Part shown: piece after piece, positions 42,883 through 54,215 of the stretch | Position numbering within the stretch: position 1 is the first letter of the stretch | How the letters are laid out: each line of letters starts with the position of its first letter | Origin: Dendrocalamus latiflorus | Lineage: Eukaryota > Streptophyta > Magnoliopsida > Poales > Poaceae | DNA: 64,000 bases | NCBI GenBank assembly: GCA_017311315.1 | Contig: CM029646.1 | Span: 2,759,738-2,823,737, forward strand | Reading direction: 5' to 3' | Translations under genes and position numbers: made by a program | Notes under the pieces: model-generated | Databases searched by the model: none | What the model was told of the DNA's origin: nothing | What the model saw: the letters and a program-made list of their open reading frames with translations, nothing else

Positions 42883-45800
42883 TGTAACAACTAAGGTTTT
42901 TATTAAAATAAAAATAAATAAGTAAATAAAAATTAATTAAAAATTAATTTAAATCAAATAAGTATTTTTGTGCTTAAATTTTTAATTTAGTTTTTCCCTG
43001 GATTTCTGTATTTGAAAAAACTAGATTTAAAAAGTATTTTAAATGAAAACCTAAAAATATTATTAAATAAAATGATATTTTGATTTCCTATAAAAAAAAC
43101 CTAATTCAAATCAATTATTTGGAGTTATTTGAATTTTATTTGGTTTTCTGAGTTTTCAGAAGTTTAAAATCTATTTTTGAAAATTAAATACGAACATTAG
43201 TTGAAAATAATTTTATTAAGTCCAAAATGTCTCCAGGAACTTCTGTGCATTTTTTTGGAATTTTTGGAGTTATTTTCATATTTTGCTGAGGCTAAATGAA
43301 TTTCCTAGGATTTTCTGAAAAATCAAAATCAGAAATAAATATAATTTCCCTCTCCCTCCCCCTCCGGCTGCCACGTGGACGGTCAGATGCCGCCCACGTC
43401 GCCACCATCCCCGCCGTCGCCACACCCCGCCTCCCTTCTCCCGGGCCGACACGTGGCCGGCCCGATCCACGCCACGCCACCCCGCTCGCCCCATCCGGCC
43501 GTCCACCCCTCCCCTTTCCCCATCGCCCTCCGATCTCCATCCAGCCGCCCGTGTTCCCCCTCCCCTCCCGCTCCCACCGCAGCCCGGCCCCACCTGTCGG
43601 GCTCTTCCCCTACCTCCGGCCGCACCCCTCCTCTCTCATCCCGCACCCGCCGTCGCCCGCAACCACCGCCTCCGCACTACCTGGCGCCCCTCCTCTCTCC
43701 TGCGCGCGCCGTGCCCCACGCGCCCACTCCCCCGCCTTCCTCGCGGCCGTTTCCCCCACCTTCCCCACTCCCCATCCCCTCTTTCCCCTGCAACGGCCGC
43801 CGCCCACCTCCCCTCTACGGCGAGCAATTCGCACCGGCTCCTTCCTCCCCTCCCCTATTTAATCCCCTCCTCGGCCTCCCCATACCTCACCACACCTTGC
43901 CCCTCCCTCCACTCCTCCTCCCGAGCTCTCCCCTTCCTCCGCTCCGTGCGGCCTATTCCCAAGCGCCGGTGAAGGCAACGGCGAGCAATCACCGGCCACT
44001 CGAGCACCCGCGCGCCCGGTCGACGCCACCCCGGCTTCTCCGCGTCGCCCTCAACATCCACCGCCCCTTGGCCGTGACCCAATCCCGCCAGAGCCCCCCT
44101 CGCCGTCGCCACCCGAGCGCCGCCGCCTCTCCTCGCCGTCGGCTCAACTCTGGCCGGCTCTGGTAAATCCCACCCCACCACCGCACTCCCCTCGGCCCCC
44201 TCTCCCTCCTCCGCCCCTCGTTGCCGGGTGCCAGTCGCCGGAGCGCCGGCGGGCACGCAGTCCCCGAGCGCCTCCCGGTCGGCCTGCCCACGTCAGCCGT
44301 CGTGCCTGCGTGGCAGCTGACGTGGTGCCACGCCAGCACCACCTCAGCGCCACCTTGGCACCGTCCCACCCCGTGCCACCTCAGCGCACCATGTGGTCCG
44401 TGGACCCGGTCCATAGACCCGGGGCCCACCTGTCATACGGCCCACCCTGTGGCTGACGTCAGCTGGCGTCATAATCCTGATTTTTCAGTTGAAAAATAAA
44501 TTAGCTGAAAATAAAATCCCTGCTGACGCCATAATTCAGATTTTTCTTGAGAAAAATAATTCCAGAAATTTTTTTTCCTTTTTCTCTGATTTTAAATTTC
44601 CCGGAGCCCGTTCTCCTTCGTCCTAACTCCGATTGAGCCCATTCAAATTTCTAAATTCATCAAAAATTCCGCTCTATCCATTTTTGGCCTCAATTCAAAT
44701 ATTTGAACTCAATTTGAATTTATTTGAATTTGATGGGTTATTTTCACGTGTAGACTTCGACGATTCGGGAAAATTCTTCGACGAAGATTCACACCGAGTT
44801 GAAGAGCAAGGCAAGTCACACTCCTTGATCATGTTGATCCCAGAATTTCAAAATAAAATTATATTGTTTTAAATTATTCAGTATGCATATTTCTATTCAA
44901 CGTATTTCAATTCTGTTTTAAATATAGTTAATGCCTACTTGTTAAATTCCTCCTTTGATATTGAATTCCTTACCTTGTCACCCTAGAATCAAACTCTAGT
45001 TAGTACACTAGTATTGGCTAGAGAATATTATATCAAATGCTTAGACCTGCTTAGTTATAATATTGTGTTGGGATACCTTTTCACATAAAATGATGAACTT
45101 TTCACATGAAATGATAAGCTTTTCAACTGTACTATTGACTTTGGTGAGTCAAGGTGGTTTATGAAATATTTTGAAAACAAAATATAAAACCTGGTTTAGA
45201 CTTAGGCAATTGGTTGGATTGGTGGTGCAGGCATGCCCTGTTGGTTGGAGCCGCAGTGGTTGATTGTCGTGCACAGGGGTATGTGGTTAGGGCTAAGTCA
45301 GATTAAAGATCAGTCTGTGATCTACTGTTGTAAAGCCCTATCGTACTACCACATGGCTGGTGTGGGACATGCTTGGCTGAATAATTTGTGAAGTCCCAAC
45401 CTGAGTCAAGTTGTAGGTTGAAGGTGGGCATGGTTGGTGCCATGTGAAGTCCCACTTGGTTGAGCATGGTTGTACCCATGATAAGTCTCACTCAGGCTCA
45501 AGAGGGGGTCTCGGTCTGGTGGATTCCTTACTAGGGTGAAACCATAGAGTTGGTTTGGCCAGGTTGAAGGCTTTGCATTGTAAAGGCCTTGTCACGACTC
45601 CTCGCCACACACCTAAGGAAGTGTGTAAACTGGTGGCAATGTGGGATGATCGTGTCTTGTGGGTAAAGCTGTACAACCTCGGCAGAGTGTATAATCTATC
45701 CTAGATAGCCGTGCCCACAGTCATGGACATGCTGAGTAAAAGTTTTTCTTGGATTAGACTTTATTTTTAAAAAATGTTTTTGAAAACCTTGTGGATGGAT

Positions 45801-46493
45801 GGATGGAATCCACGACAGAGGAAAACCTTGCGGATGAAATCCGTGAGAGATTGAAATCTGGTGGATGGATGGAATCCATCAGAGTTGCGTAGTGAAAGCG
45901 TGTGGATGGATGGAATCCATACGTGATCTTTTGGAAAAGATGGTCGGGGTGGGATGCCCGAGGATTGGTTGGTGTTTGGTCGGAGCCAGCACTGACGGTA
46001 TTATTTTTAATTACAAGTATTGTTTTTACATACTGTATTAACTTCAACATTTTCAGTCTATTATTATATTTCCTTAAATGATGTTTTATGCAAACTAACT
46101 CTATAAGCCTTCCATTGAAGCTTTTATCATTATGTTGCATTTCTCCGTATGACTTGCAGAGTACAAGTTTGTATTCACCTTGCTATCTCCATACAGAGGA
46201 AGATGCCTTCGACAACGGTGAAGATCTAGACGAATAGGCTGCGTCTTACTGTCGTTTGCCTGTGGGCAGGCTTGGGCTTCGCTTTTTATCAGTTTACTTC
46301 CGCAGTTATTTGCTTTATTTATCATTGCCAATGGGCGTTAATGTAAGACTTGGCCATAAGGTCGTACTCTTTATTTAATATAGTTGGTCATTTGTGCTTG
46401 ATATGTATCTTTGTTCTACTGTGTGCACTAGCTGATCCTGGATTAGTGCGATTTACACAGAGGATCCAGGAGTCGTTACTCCGAGTTCCGACA
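42883..46493 (+). mobile_element. Solo LTR-1 (about 3.6 kb)
   Basis: Starts TGTAACAACTAAGG and ends GAGTTCCGACA (TG...CA). CGCCT flanks it on both sides, the 5-bp duplication expected of LTR retrotransposon insertion. The order inside is an AT-rich start, a GC-rich block (43350-44460), a GGCAAGTCACACTCCTTGATC segment (44809), GGATGGATGGAATCCA repeats (45795-45925), and an AGAGGATCCAGGAGTCG end. No gag-pol is inside or adjacent, so it is solo. The long Pro/Arg-rich ORFs in the GC block (43296-44166) read through in several frames and are composition artefacts. Confidence 0.78.
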
Positions 46494-46498
46494 CGCCT
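46494..46498 (+). repeat. 5-bp target duplication CGCCT, right of the solo LTR
   Basis: Matches 42878-42882. The pyrimidine-rich flank (CTCTCCTG / CTCTGCTCCTGG) appears to continue across the insertion. Confidence 0.8.
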
Positions 46499-46563
46499 CT
46501 GCTCCTGGCGCTGCCTCTCCGTCTTGTCACCTCTTGTCCTGCTGCCATCTCTCGTCATGACGC

Positions 46564-46875
46564 TGCCTCTCCTCCTAAAGTTATGTATCCCAAATCCCAC
46601 TTTTTTTACCTCATGTGTGATAGATACGTCCATATTTGTTAATGTGTGTTCATGACTTCTCTCCTCCCCATCGCCTCTCCTCCCGAAGGTATGAATCCCA
46701 AATCCCACTTTTTACCTCATGTATGATAGATCTGTCCATATCTGTTAATGTGTGTTCATGAGTTCTCTCCTCTCCGTCGCCTCTCCTCCCAAAGGTATGG
46801 ATCCCAAATCTCACTTTTTAGCTCATGTGTGTTACATACTTCCATATTTGTTAATGTCTTTTTTTATGTGGAACC
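46564..46875 (+). repeat. About 108-bp tandem repeat, nearly three copies
   Basis: Units begin GCCTCTCCTCC(T/C)(A/G)AAG at 46564, 46672 and 46781, each with ATCCCAAATC, CACTTTTT and TCCATAT(T/C)TGTTAATGT. The third copy is shorter. Confidence 0.8.
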
Positions 46876-47489
46876 CAAAAAGGAATAGGAGAAATGAATG
46901 TGGGAGGGAAGGTGGGCCTACTTGTGTCAGGATGAAAGTGGTAAGGTTGTTGGGGGTAGTCTCAATGTGGTCCTCACGTAGATGAAGACATGGATAGTGG
47001 TCCTTTGTCGTTGTCAAAAATGTTGCCTTCATGTCGTCCGCACGGTCGGCCTTTTGGGTGTCCAGTGGTCCACGCTCTCCTTCGTCTTCCACTATATTCT
47101 TGTCTCCCCTCCTTCGTCTCTTCTTACTTTTATGGGTGGGCTGCCAGTTCAAGTAAAAAAGGGCATAAAATACTGTGAGTCGGAGTAATAATTATATAAG
47201 AGAAACATTACAGCACTATACACTTCGGTTTCGAAGGGCATGAAGCAAATTGATTTGCTTCCTGCCATTTGAAGCACACGTGTACGGTGTTTTAATGTTC
47301 ATCTTATAGTTGTTAAGAAATACATGTCCCCTCACAGCTGATACACTGGGCTGTGTGATTGGGGATGTTGGTATTGCAAAGAGATCTTATAGCAATAATA
47401 TACGTCATTGAATGTTCTAATTTATTGTCAGTCAACCATGTGCCAATGTTTACGCTTACAACTCACTTTAATTAGTTTTTTTCCTATAA

Positions 47490-48000
47490 AAGAGATGACC
47501 TCATCGTCGTCATCAGAGATGTCACTGAATGGTACTAACGCTCCAAAGACCAGGGTAACTAGGCATGGCAGAGGAGTACCAAAAAGGCCAAAGGGCCAAA
47601 TGACCATCACGACAGTCTCTTCGGATGGGGTCCCTCTATAACTGAAGAAAGCAGCGGCAGCATTTTGAACTACCTACAAGATACTTGGAAGGCAACGAGT
47701 CCTCATCACTTTAACAAACTAGAAAGGTTTGATAAAAGAAAAGAAAAATATGCTATGCATGGAAATTTCGAACATATTCGAGATCCCAACAGAAATCTAG
47801 GGACTCTGCGATGATATGCGCTTCTCATGATGGGAAAAGCGTGGAAGACCTTCAAGAGCACGCGTGTCATGAAGTATGTGATAAGGATCGTACACCCTTT
47901 ATGAGGTATCCTTTCGTGTCGTTAGAAACATGATTACCTCTTACAGCAAACATTGACTACCAAATCTTCCGAATGCTCCTTTCAAGCAGTCAGGGAGAGG
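47490..48000 (+). pseudogene. CACTA second-ORF remnant
   Basis: MTSSSSSEMSLNGT..., then RGVPKRPKGQMTITTVSSDG, KKAAAAF and TYKILGRQRVLIT, and later GKAWKTFKSTRVMKYV, alternating with stops and frame changes. The order resembles the accessory (transposase_24-like) ORF found after TNP2 in grass CACTA elements. Assignment is tentative. Confidence 0.45.
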
Positions 48001-48107
48001 GATATATTATCTACGTCACTAGAAAACAAGAAGCACCCAGGTCACATGTGAGTCTAGGGATTTACGTACTCTTCCCTAGTTCACTTTTGCTCTTTCTCAT
48101 TGACGTA

Positions 48108-48115
48108 GTTGCTTC
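48108..48115 (+). repeat. Imperfect 8-bp target duplication, left (GTTGCTTC)
   Basis: Seven of eight bases match 50675-50682 (GCTGCTTC). Confidence 0.55.
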
Positions 48116-48479
48116 TAAAGCTGTCAGGCTGAGCTTATTCATGCCAGCCGGAGGCCCAGCTGGCCCGGCACAGCCCATTCACGGCACAAGCACGCCACGT
48201 CACGGGCTGTGCCAGCACAACACGAATGGTAGGCCAGGCCAGGCTTGGAAAGCCGGCCCATTAGGTGGCACAGGACGACATATCATGCTGTTCTTGGGCC
48301 CGCCCGGCCCAACGAGCATGGCCAGCACGGGGGGCATGGCCAGCACACCAACGTCGGTGGCCACCTTGGCCTCCCACCTCCTGTTGCCCTCCGTCGCCAT
48401 GCCATCCCATGGATTCCCCACAAGACATCAAAGAGCATAGAGCAAGGGAGTAGAGGGGAAGGAGTATACTAGCTGCCGG

Positions 48480-48640
48480 CTTGGCCTTCCCGTTGCTGTC
48501 GCGGGTGCCAAAGGCGACACGGAAGGTGACATTATTGGTAGGGTTGAGGATGTGCTCACCGAGGTTGATGATCTCGCCGCTGGGCCTTGCGACGGCCCCA
48601 CCACCGCATGACAGTGGGGACCTCCCCATCCCCAAATGAC
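48480..48640 (-). pseudogene. Possible captured gene fragment inside the hAT-like element
   Basis: Minus-strand frame from 48635 reads GEIINLGEHILNPTNNVTFR followed by VAFGTRDSNGKAKPAA, with protein-like composition unlike the neighbouring low-complexity frames. It is flanked by GC-rich, otherwise non-coding DNA. I do not recognise the parent gene. Confidence 0.4.
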
Positions 48641-49199
48641 GACGTCAACCTCCTCCCATCCCCAGAGGCCCGAACGATGGCGCACAAGGGGTTGTCGGGG
48701 GAGGTGTTGGAGAACAAGGCAAGCTAGGGCATGGAGTAGGGAGGACGAGCTAGGCAACAGTGCAGGTAGCAGGTGGCTGGTGCCGAGTCGGCCGGGGCTG
48801 GGCCCAAAAGTACAGGCGGGCTAGTCAAATTCGAGTGGAGGAGGCGGTAGGGAGGTGAACTGGCCGAGGCGCAAGTGTGGAGACCAAATTGGGGAAGATC
48901 CACTAGAGTGAGGAGGCTGACAAGTAGGGAGGCCGAGCCCAGGGCAACGGCCAGGCGAGGGGCCAAGGTGGCGCGACACTAAGGGCAGGGGCGCGAGTGG
49001 GGAGGTGAGCTACAAATCTGGAGGGGGAAGATTTGAGGAGAAATAGAGAAGAAGAATTGGGAGGAATGAGAAGAGGGGAGATGGGGAGAGGGGAAAGATG
49101 AAGTGGAGGGCTTGGAGGCTTCGACTGAATAGGAAGGAGGGGAGGAGAGAGAGAGGTTAGATAAGGAAGAGAGATTAGGCTCCAGCAATTAAATTCACG

Positions 49200-50470
49200 T
49201 ACCATGATATAGGTCATTTTGTCACGTAATTAAATACCCAGTTAATTTTGTTAAGTGTATTGTAAATTGTATAAACTCATTCAGCCTTGTTCTGGATTGT
49301 TAAATAAGTTAGATACCGCTAGTAGATTAAAACTTGTACATGTATAGATTAAATTCGCGTACTACCATTTATATTGTTATAGTGCATATTTAATTACCTG
49401 GATAATTTTGTTAATCCTACTTAAGCTGTAGAAACCCACTAATAATTATTTAGGATTATTAGAATGAATTAATTCCATCGGACGACTATGATCTATACGC
49501 GACTAACTAATTAAATTATCATAACGTCATTTTGCCACTCCATGGAATATTTAAATACATTAAAAGCCATTAATAATTATTAGAATAAATTGTGTGCCAT
49601 CTGTAGATTAAATCGTAGCACGTACCGATTAAATTAGTGTATTGCCGATGAATTGTTTGTAGCGCTAGTTGTGCCATCTTGTCACATTCATATGCCATTC
49701 AAATAGCTAATGCGTGCATCTCTTTTGCTAGCTATCTCAGAATATATGCATGCATGGTGTATGTCATCTTGTCACATTCATCTTGTATCCAACATGAAGG
49801 GTGAAAACTGAGCTGCTACATTATTAGTCCAGAACATCGCCCTTACACAAGCAAAGGGAACATGGTCTGCAGTTTTCCATCATGTATACACAGCAAATGC
49901 GTAAATACATATTTTTTACTGCAGGGCTGGCCCTAGTAGATTGGTAGCATCGTCATAGGCTCTCAGGGACTAGAGTACGAGGTGAGTCCTAAGCTACTTG
50001 GGCTTTTCAAGTCATTAGCTCATTACACATATACAGACACAAGGTGCTTGACCGAAGAGCGCTATCTTTGTTTTTGCATGCAACTATTGCTAATTGTATT
50101 ATTCTTCCACTCTGTTGGTTTGAGGTTTAACAAATATAATAGCAGTTCCAAACTTCAAGACCTTCCTAACATCAAGGAAATTCACACTTGCCATTTCCAC
50201 TCTCTCCGATAGACTCTTAGTATTTATACAAATATACAACATACAATACGGTCCCATTCCGTATATGCCTATATTTGGCAAGCACACATGTACGCCACAA
50301 GACTAGTATATTGTACGCTTGTTATTATTTTTTGCTCTAAAATATTTACGTCATTATGTACCCATATTTTTACGCAACTAATTTAATTTTAACTAGTTTT
50401 TAACGAGGTGGATACGACAGAAATGAAGATGACAGCCACCGCCACCATCTTCGCCGTGTATAGATACTTC
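49200..50470. other. Non-coding interior of the hAT-like element
   Basis: AT-rich. ATTAAATTCACGTACCATGA-like segments recur at 49187, 49341 and 49629. No gene was seen. Confidence 0.4.
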
Positions 50471-50981
50471 GAGCTGGGCTTGGATTGGCATGGCACGAAC
50501 ATCGGCACAGCATGAACACCGGCACGGCGGGCTTTTGGCCGTGCCTAAGCCTAGCCAAAGGTGAGGCGGGCCGGCACGGTACGGTGGGGTGACTAGGCTG
50601 AACTGGCATGGCACGATGCGGCCCAAAGCACGGTGAGCCTAGGCTAGCACAGCATGGTCCAATGCTCACCTCTAGCTGCTTCGTCTGTAGGCTACTTTGA
50701 GTCTTTGCGAGGCACCCATCGATCTAACATGGCAGCTTGGTGCCAACATGGATGCTTGGGTCACCCAGGCAGCATGGAGCGATGTACATACCCTTTTGCT
50801 ACTGTCTAAGTATGTCATAACTTTCGAAAAGATCTACCCTAACAGCAAAAATCGGAGAGCAAAAGACATAAAATTAAACATAAGTTTCGATAACATAACA
50901 TAGATAAAATTAAATACTTATCGTATAATATAGGATCATATCCAAATAGTCATACAATATCCTTATGCTAGTGTACACGGT

Positions 50982-50990
50982 AGCCTTATG
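50982..50990 (+). repeat. 9-bp target duplication AGCCTTATG, left of MULE-B
   Basis: Identical to 52764-52772. Confidence 0.85.
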
Positions 50991-51204
50991 GAATCAAAGC
51001 CACTTTTGTCACTGTTTCACACCGTATTTATAAAAATAGTAGTATGACGACGGTATTGACAAAAATATCATTTTTGCCACCTGGCGGTAGGGCGGTAGTG
51101 GCCGCGAGGCGACGCGTGGCCCCTGTCGCCCGGTGGCTGGGCGACAGGCAGCCTGTCGCCCAGCGAGGAGGCGGCAGGTAATTAGGCCGGCTAATCAGCT
51201 GGCC

Positions 51205-51835
51205 TAATTACCTATCTTGAGTTTTTGAATTTTTAAATATATCGAATGAGCTCAAAAAATTATAAAATTTATGTATAGCCTCCCGACATAATGTCCCTCG
51301 TAGTATAATTTTTGGGGAATTTTATTCAAGATGACTGTTGTTCAAAAATTTGTTATATTTTTATGAGTTTTTACATATAGCAAACAAACTCTAAAAATTG
51401 CAAAATTTTATGTGAAGTGTTCCAATATAGTAATAGTTATTATGTTATTTTTTAGAAATTTTATGTGGTCCGAATTAGCCACGTTTGTTCGGATTAACTT
51501 AACCATGAATTTAACAATAAAATTCCCATGGTTAAGTTAATTCGAACAAACGTAGCTAATTCGGACCGTATAAAATTTCCAAAAATTACATAATAACTAC
51601 TACTGCATCGGAAGGCTTCACATAATATTTCGTAATTTTTGGAGCTCGTTTGCTATATGTAAAGACTCGTAAAAAATCAAAATTTTATGAATTTTCTATC
51701 AACATGCGCCAGGGATAAAATTTTGCAAAAATTACACTATGAGAAACATTGTGTTGGAATACTGTATATAAATGTTTGTAATTTCTTGAGCTCATTTGAT
51801 GTATTTAAAAATTCAAACAAATACTAAATGGAAAA
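51205..51835. repeat. Palindrome 1 of MULE-B
   Basis: Arms of about 300 bp: TTTTTAAATATATCGAATGAGCTC at the left mirrors GAGCTCATTTGATGTATTTAAAA at the right; the centre has TTAACTTAACCATG facing CATGGTTAAGTTAA (51494-51540). Confidence 0.8.
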
Positions 51836-51836
51836 G

Positions 51837-51911
51837 CAGGTAATTAGGCTGGCTAATTACCTGATGCCCAGCTCATAGGCAGCAGGTAATTAGCCAGCCT
51901 AATTACCTGTC
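51837..51911. repeat. Linker with GGTAATTAGGCTGGCTAATTACC boxes
   Basis: Two short palindromic GGTAATTAG...CTAATTACC boxes lie between the two palindromes. Single boxes lie at 51176 and 52566 outside them. Confidence 0.75.
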
Positions 51912-51924
51912 TAATTTTTTTCCG

Positions 51925-52550
51925 GTTTAATGTTTGTTTGAATTTTTAAATATACCAAATGAGCTCAAAAAATTATGAAAATGTATGTACAATCTCCCAA
52001 CACAACGTTCCTCGCAGTGTAATTTTTGAAAAATTTTATTCATGGCGAATATTGCTCAAAATTTATACAATTTTGATAATTTTACGAGTTTTTACATATA
52101 GCAAACGAGTTATAAAAATTACGAAATTTTATGTGAAGTCTCCCGATGCAGTAATAGTTGTTATATAATTTTTGTAGGAATTTTATATAGTCTGAATTAG
52201 CTACTTTTGTTCAGATTAACCTAACCATGAGAATTTTTGGTAAATTTATGGTTAAGTTAATGCGAACAAACGTGGCTAATTTGGACCGTATAAAATACCA
52301 GAAAATTACATAATAACTATTACTATATTGGGAGGTGTCACATAAAATTTTGTAATTTTGGAGCTCATTTGCTATATGTAAAAACTCATAAATATATCGA
52401 AATTGTATAAATTTTTTGGTAACATTCGTCATGGATAAAATTTTCCAAACTTTACTCTTCAAGGAATGTTATGTCGAGAGGCTGAACATAAATTTTCATA
52501 ATTTTTTGAGCTCATTTGGTATATTTAAAAATTCAAATAAACACTTAACC
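51925..52550. repeat. Palindrome 2 of MULE-B
   Basis: A second, diverged copy of palindrome 1, with ATTAACCTAACCATGA facing TATGGTTAAGTTAAT at the centre (52215-52262). Confidence 0.8.
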
Positions 52551-52763
52551 GGAAAAAATTAGACAGGTAATTAGTCAGGCTAATAACTGCCGCCTGGTGG
52601 CTGGGCGACAGGCGCCTGCCGCCGGGCGACAACGACACGCGTCGCCTCGCGGGCGCTACCGTCCGGCCCGCCGACGGCAAAAATGATTTTTTTATCAATA
52701 CGTCTCGTATACTGCTATTTTTTTAAATAAAGTGTAAAACAATATCAAAACTGGCTTTGATTC

Positions 52764-52772
52764 AGCCTTATG
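52764..52772 (+). repeat. 9-bp target duplication AGCCTTATG, right of MULE-B
   Basis: Identical to 50982-50990. Confidence 0.85.
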
Positions 52773-54207
52773 CTAGTGTCCAGGATATGTCACAACTCAG
52801 AAAAGCAAGCGTAGGTCAAAAAATATGCAAGTTCCGGGCCATGTTCTGGGGGCGCACCGCACTGAATCGTTGCAGAGGAGTTGTTTTGCTTGCTTCAAAG
52901 TGAGCTATGGCTTGGCGTGTTAGGATAGCTGTCGAAGCATAGAGCTGAATATAGCTGGGTGTGCTGTGCCACAATTATAGCGACTTTAAACGTAGGGCCC
53001 GGTCGCATCACGCACTGTAATAATCCTGCCCTGCCGTGCCTTAACTTAACAATAATGTGTTCTCGTTTCTCTCGGCAGAAAAAGGACATGAGGACGCCAA
53101 ATAGTCTTAGGGCATCTCCAATGGTCTGAGTCAGCTAGTTATATGCATGTACATATCAGCATATCCTATGTGGAGGAAAGAGAGTATGCAAAAAAAACCG
53201 AGCCAGCTCTTCCTTAAGCACTAGTCTATAACGCAAAACGAGGCAGCATCTATAAATGATAGTCCTTTTCTGTGTGTGCATGTAAGCATCAAATAGCTAT
53301 CCTTATAGATAGTTCTTTAGAATGTTAGCTTTAGTGTATACTATATAAATGATGTGGAAGTCTTATAGTTAGTACCGACTAAAAAGCCAACAAAAGATTG
53401 AATAAAAAAATAATGAATTAAAAGCTAAAAGCTGAAGCTGAAATGGGCGGGATATAGGTTTGAATTAGCCAAAATCTTTGTAACACTATAATAAGTACCG
53501 ACTTATTCATGGTTTAAGGCTTTAAGCAAGATGGCACCGGGTCACTTGATCGTCCTAACACATGCCACTATCTATACCAGTTTATAAATTTCGTCTTTTC
53601 CTAAACTTGTGGTTTTTTTAGCTTTCTTACCGGTTTTTTCTGTATTCGTTTATGTTGTCCGTGATAAACTGACATATTTTTTCTATTATTATTATTTTTT
53701 TTAATTTAATTACGCTAAATAAGCTATCTTCAGCTATAGCGTAATTTCAGTCAGCTACAATACAATTTTAGCTATAAACCATTATTTTTTAGCCTAACCA
53801 AGCAGGCCTTGTTGAGACAAAAATAGCTTTCCTGTTCCCTTATGTATTCCCCTCCCTATCCCATTTCCATATGTCACGCATCAGCATGGAAGCAGCTGGC
53901 AGAATCAATGAATGGAATCAATAACATGATGCTATGTAGAAGGAAAACAGGGGAAAAAATACAGAAGGAAACAGAGAAGCTTCATTCTGTCCAGGCGCAT
54001 CGGAAGGCTGGCTGTTCCAGGAGAAGCTCAAGCAGGCCTGAACCACAAGACTATTATTTTTCGTACGCACGGACAACATGCATCAACTAGTCCCAAGTCT
54101 AGCGCAACCGGCCGGGCACGTGACTCGCTCGACAAGACGCCGGTGCCCGTGCCGCGCGTGCGTACGTACCCGCGTCTGGCATCGCGCGCGCTCCATCTCT
54201 CGGCTTG
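52773..54207. other. Intergenic with a diverged MITE-like segment, no gene
   Basis: At 53575-53808 a copy related to the 26600 element (AAATTTCGTCTTTTCCTAAAC, CAGCTACAATAC, ACCATTATTTTTTAGCC). Otherwise no gene or element end was recognised. Confidence 0.4.
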
Positions 54208-54215
54208 CCTGCACC
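54208..54215 (+). repeat. 8-bp target duplication CCTGCACC, left of the hAT element
   Basis: Identical to 55723-55730. Confidence 0.88.

Larger units (their letters stand above)
48116..50674. mobile_element. hAT-like element with GGCACGGC-rich ends
   Basis: The left end TAAAGCTGTCAGGCTGAGC and the reverse complement of the right end TAGAGGTGAGCATTGG share a short TIR. The subterminal DNA of both ends is rich in GGCACGGC/GCCCGGCAC and GGCCCA boxes (48140-48320 and 50490-50660). There is a 7-of-8-bp target duplication. No transposase is present. The interior at 48480-49190 looks like captured promoter/coding DNA on the minus strand. Confidence 0.55.
50991..52763. mobile_element. MULE-B: non-coding MULE built of two tandem giant palindromes
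   Basis: 1773 bp flanked by the 9-bp duplication AGCCTTATG. Ends GAATCAAAGCCACTTTTG / CAAAACTGGCTTTGATTC are inverted, and similarity continues through GTATTTATAAAAATAGTAGTATG and GCCACCTGGCGG boxes for about 200 bp. The interior is two palindromic units with centres near 51517 and 52239. No gene. Related to MULE-A. Confidence 0.82.

Noticed and set aside
43296..44166. Long Pro/Arg/Ser-rich ORFs (188 and 263 aa) in the GC-rich block
   Set aside because: Several overlapping frames on both strands are open at once, with low-complexity composition and no domain. They lie inside solo LTR-1 and are explained by base composition.
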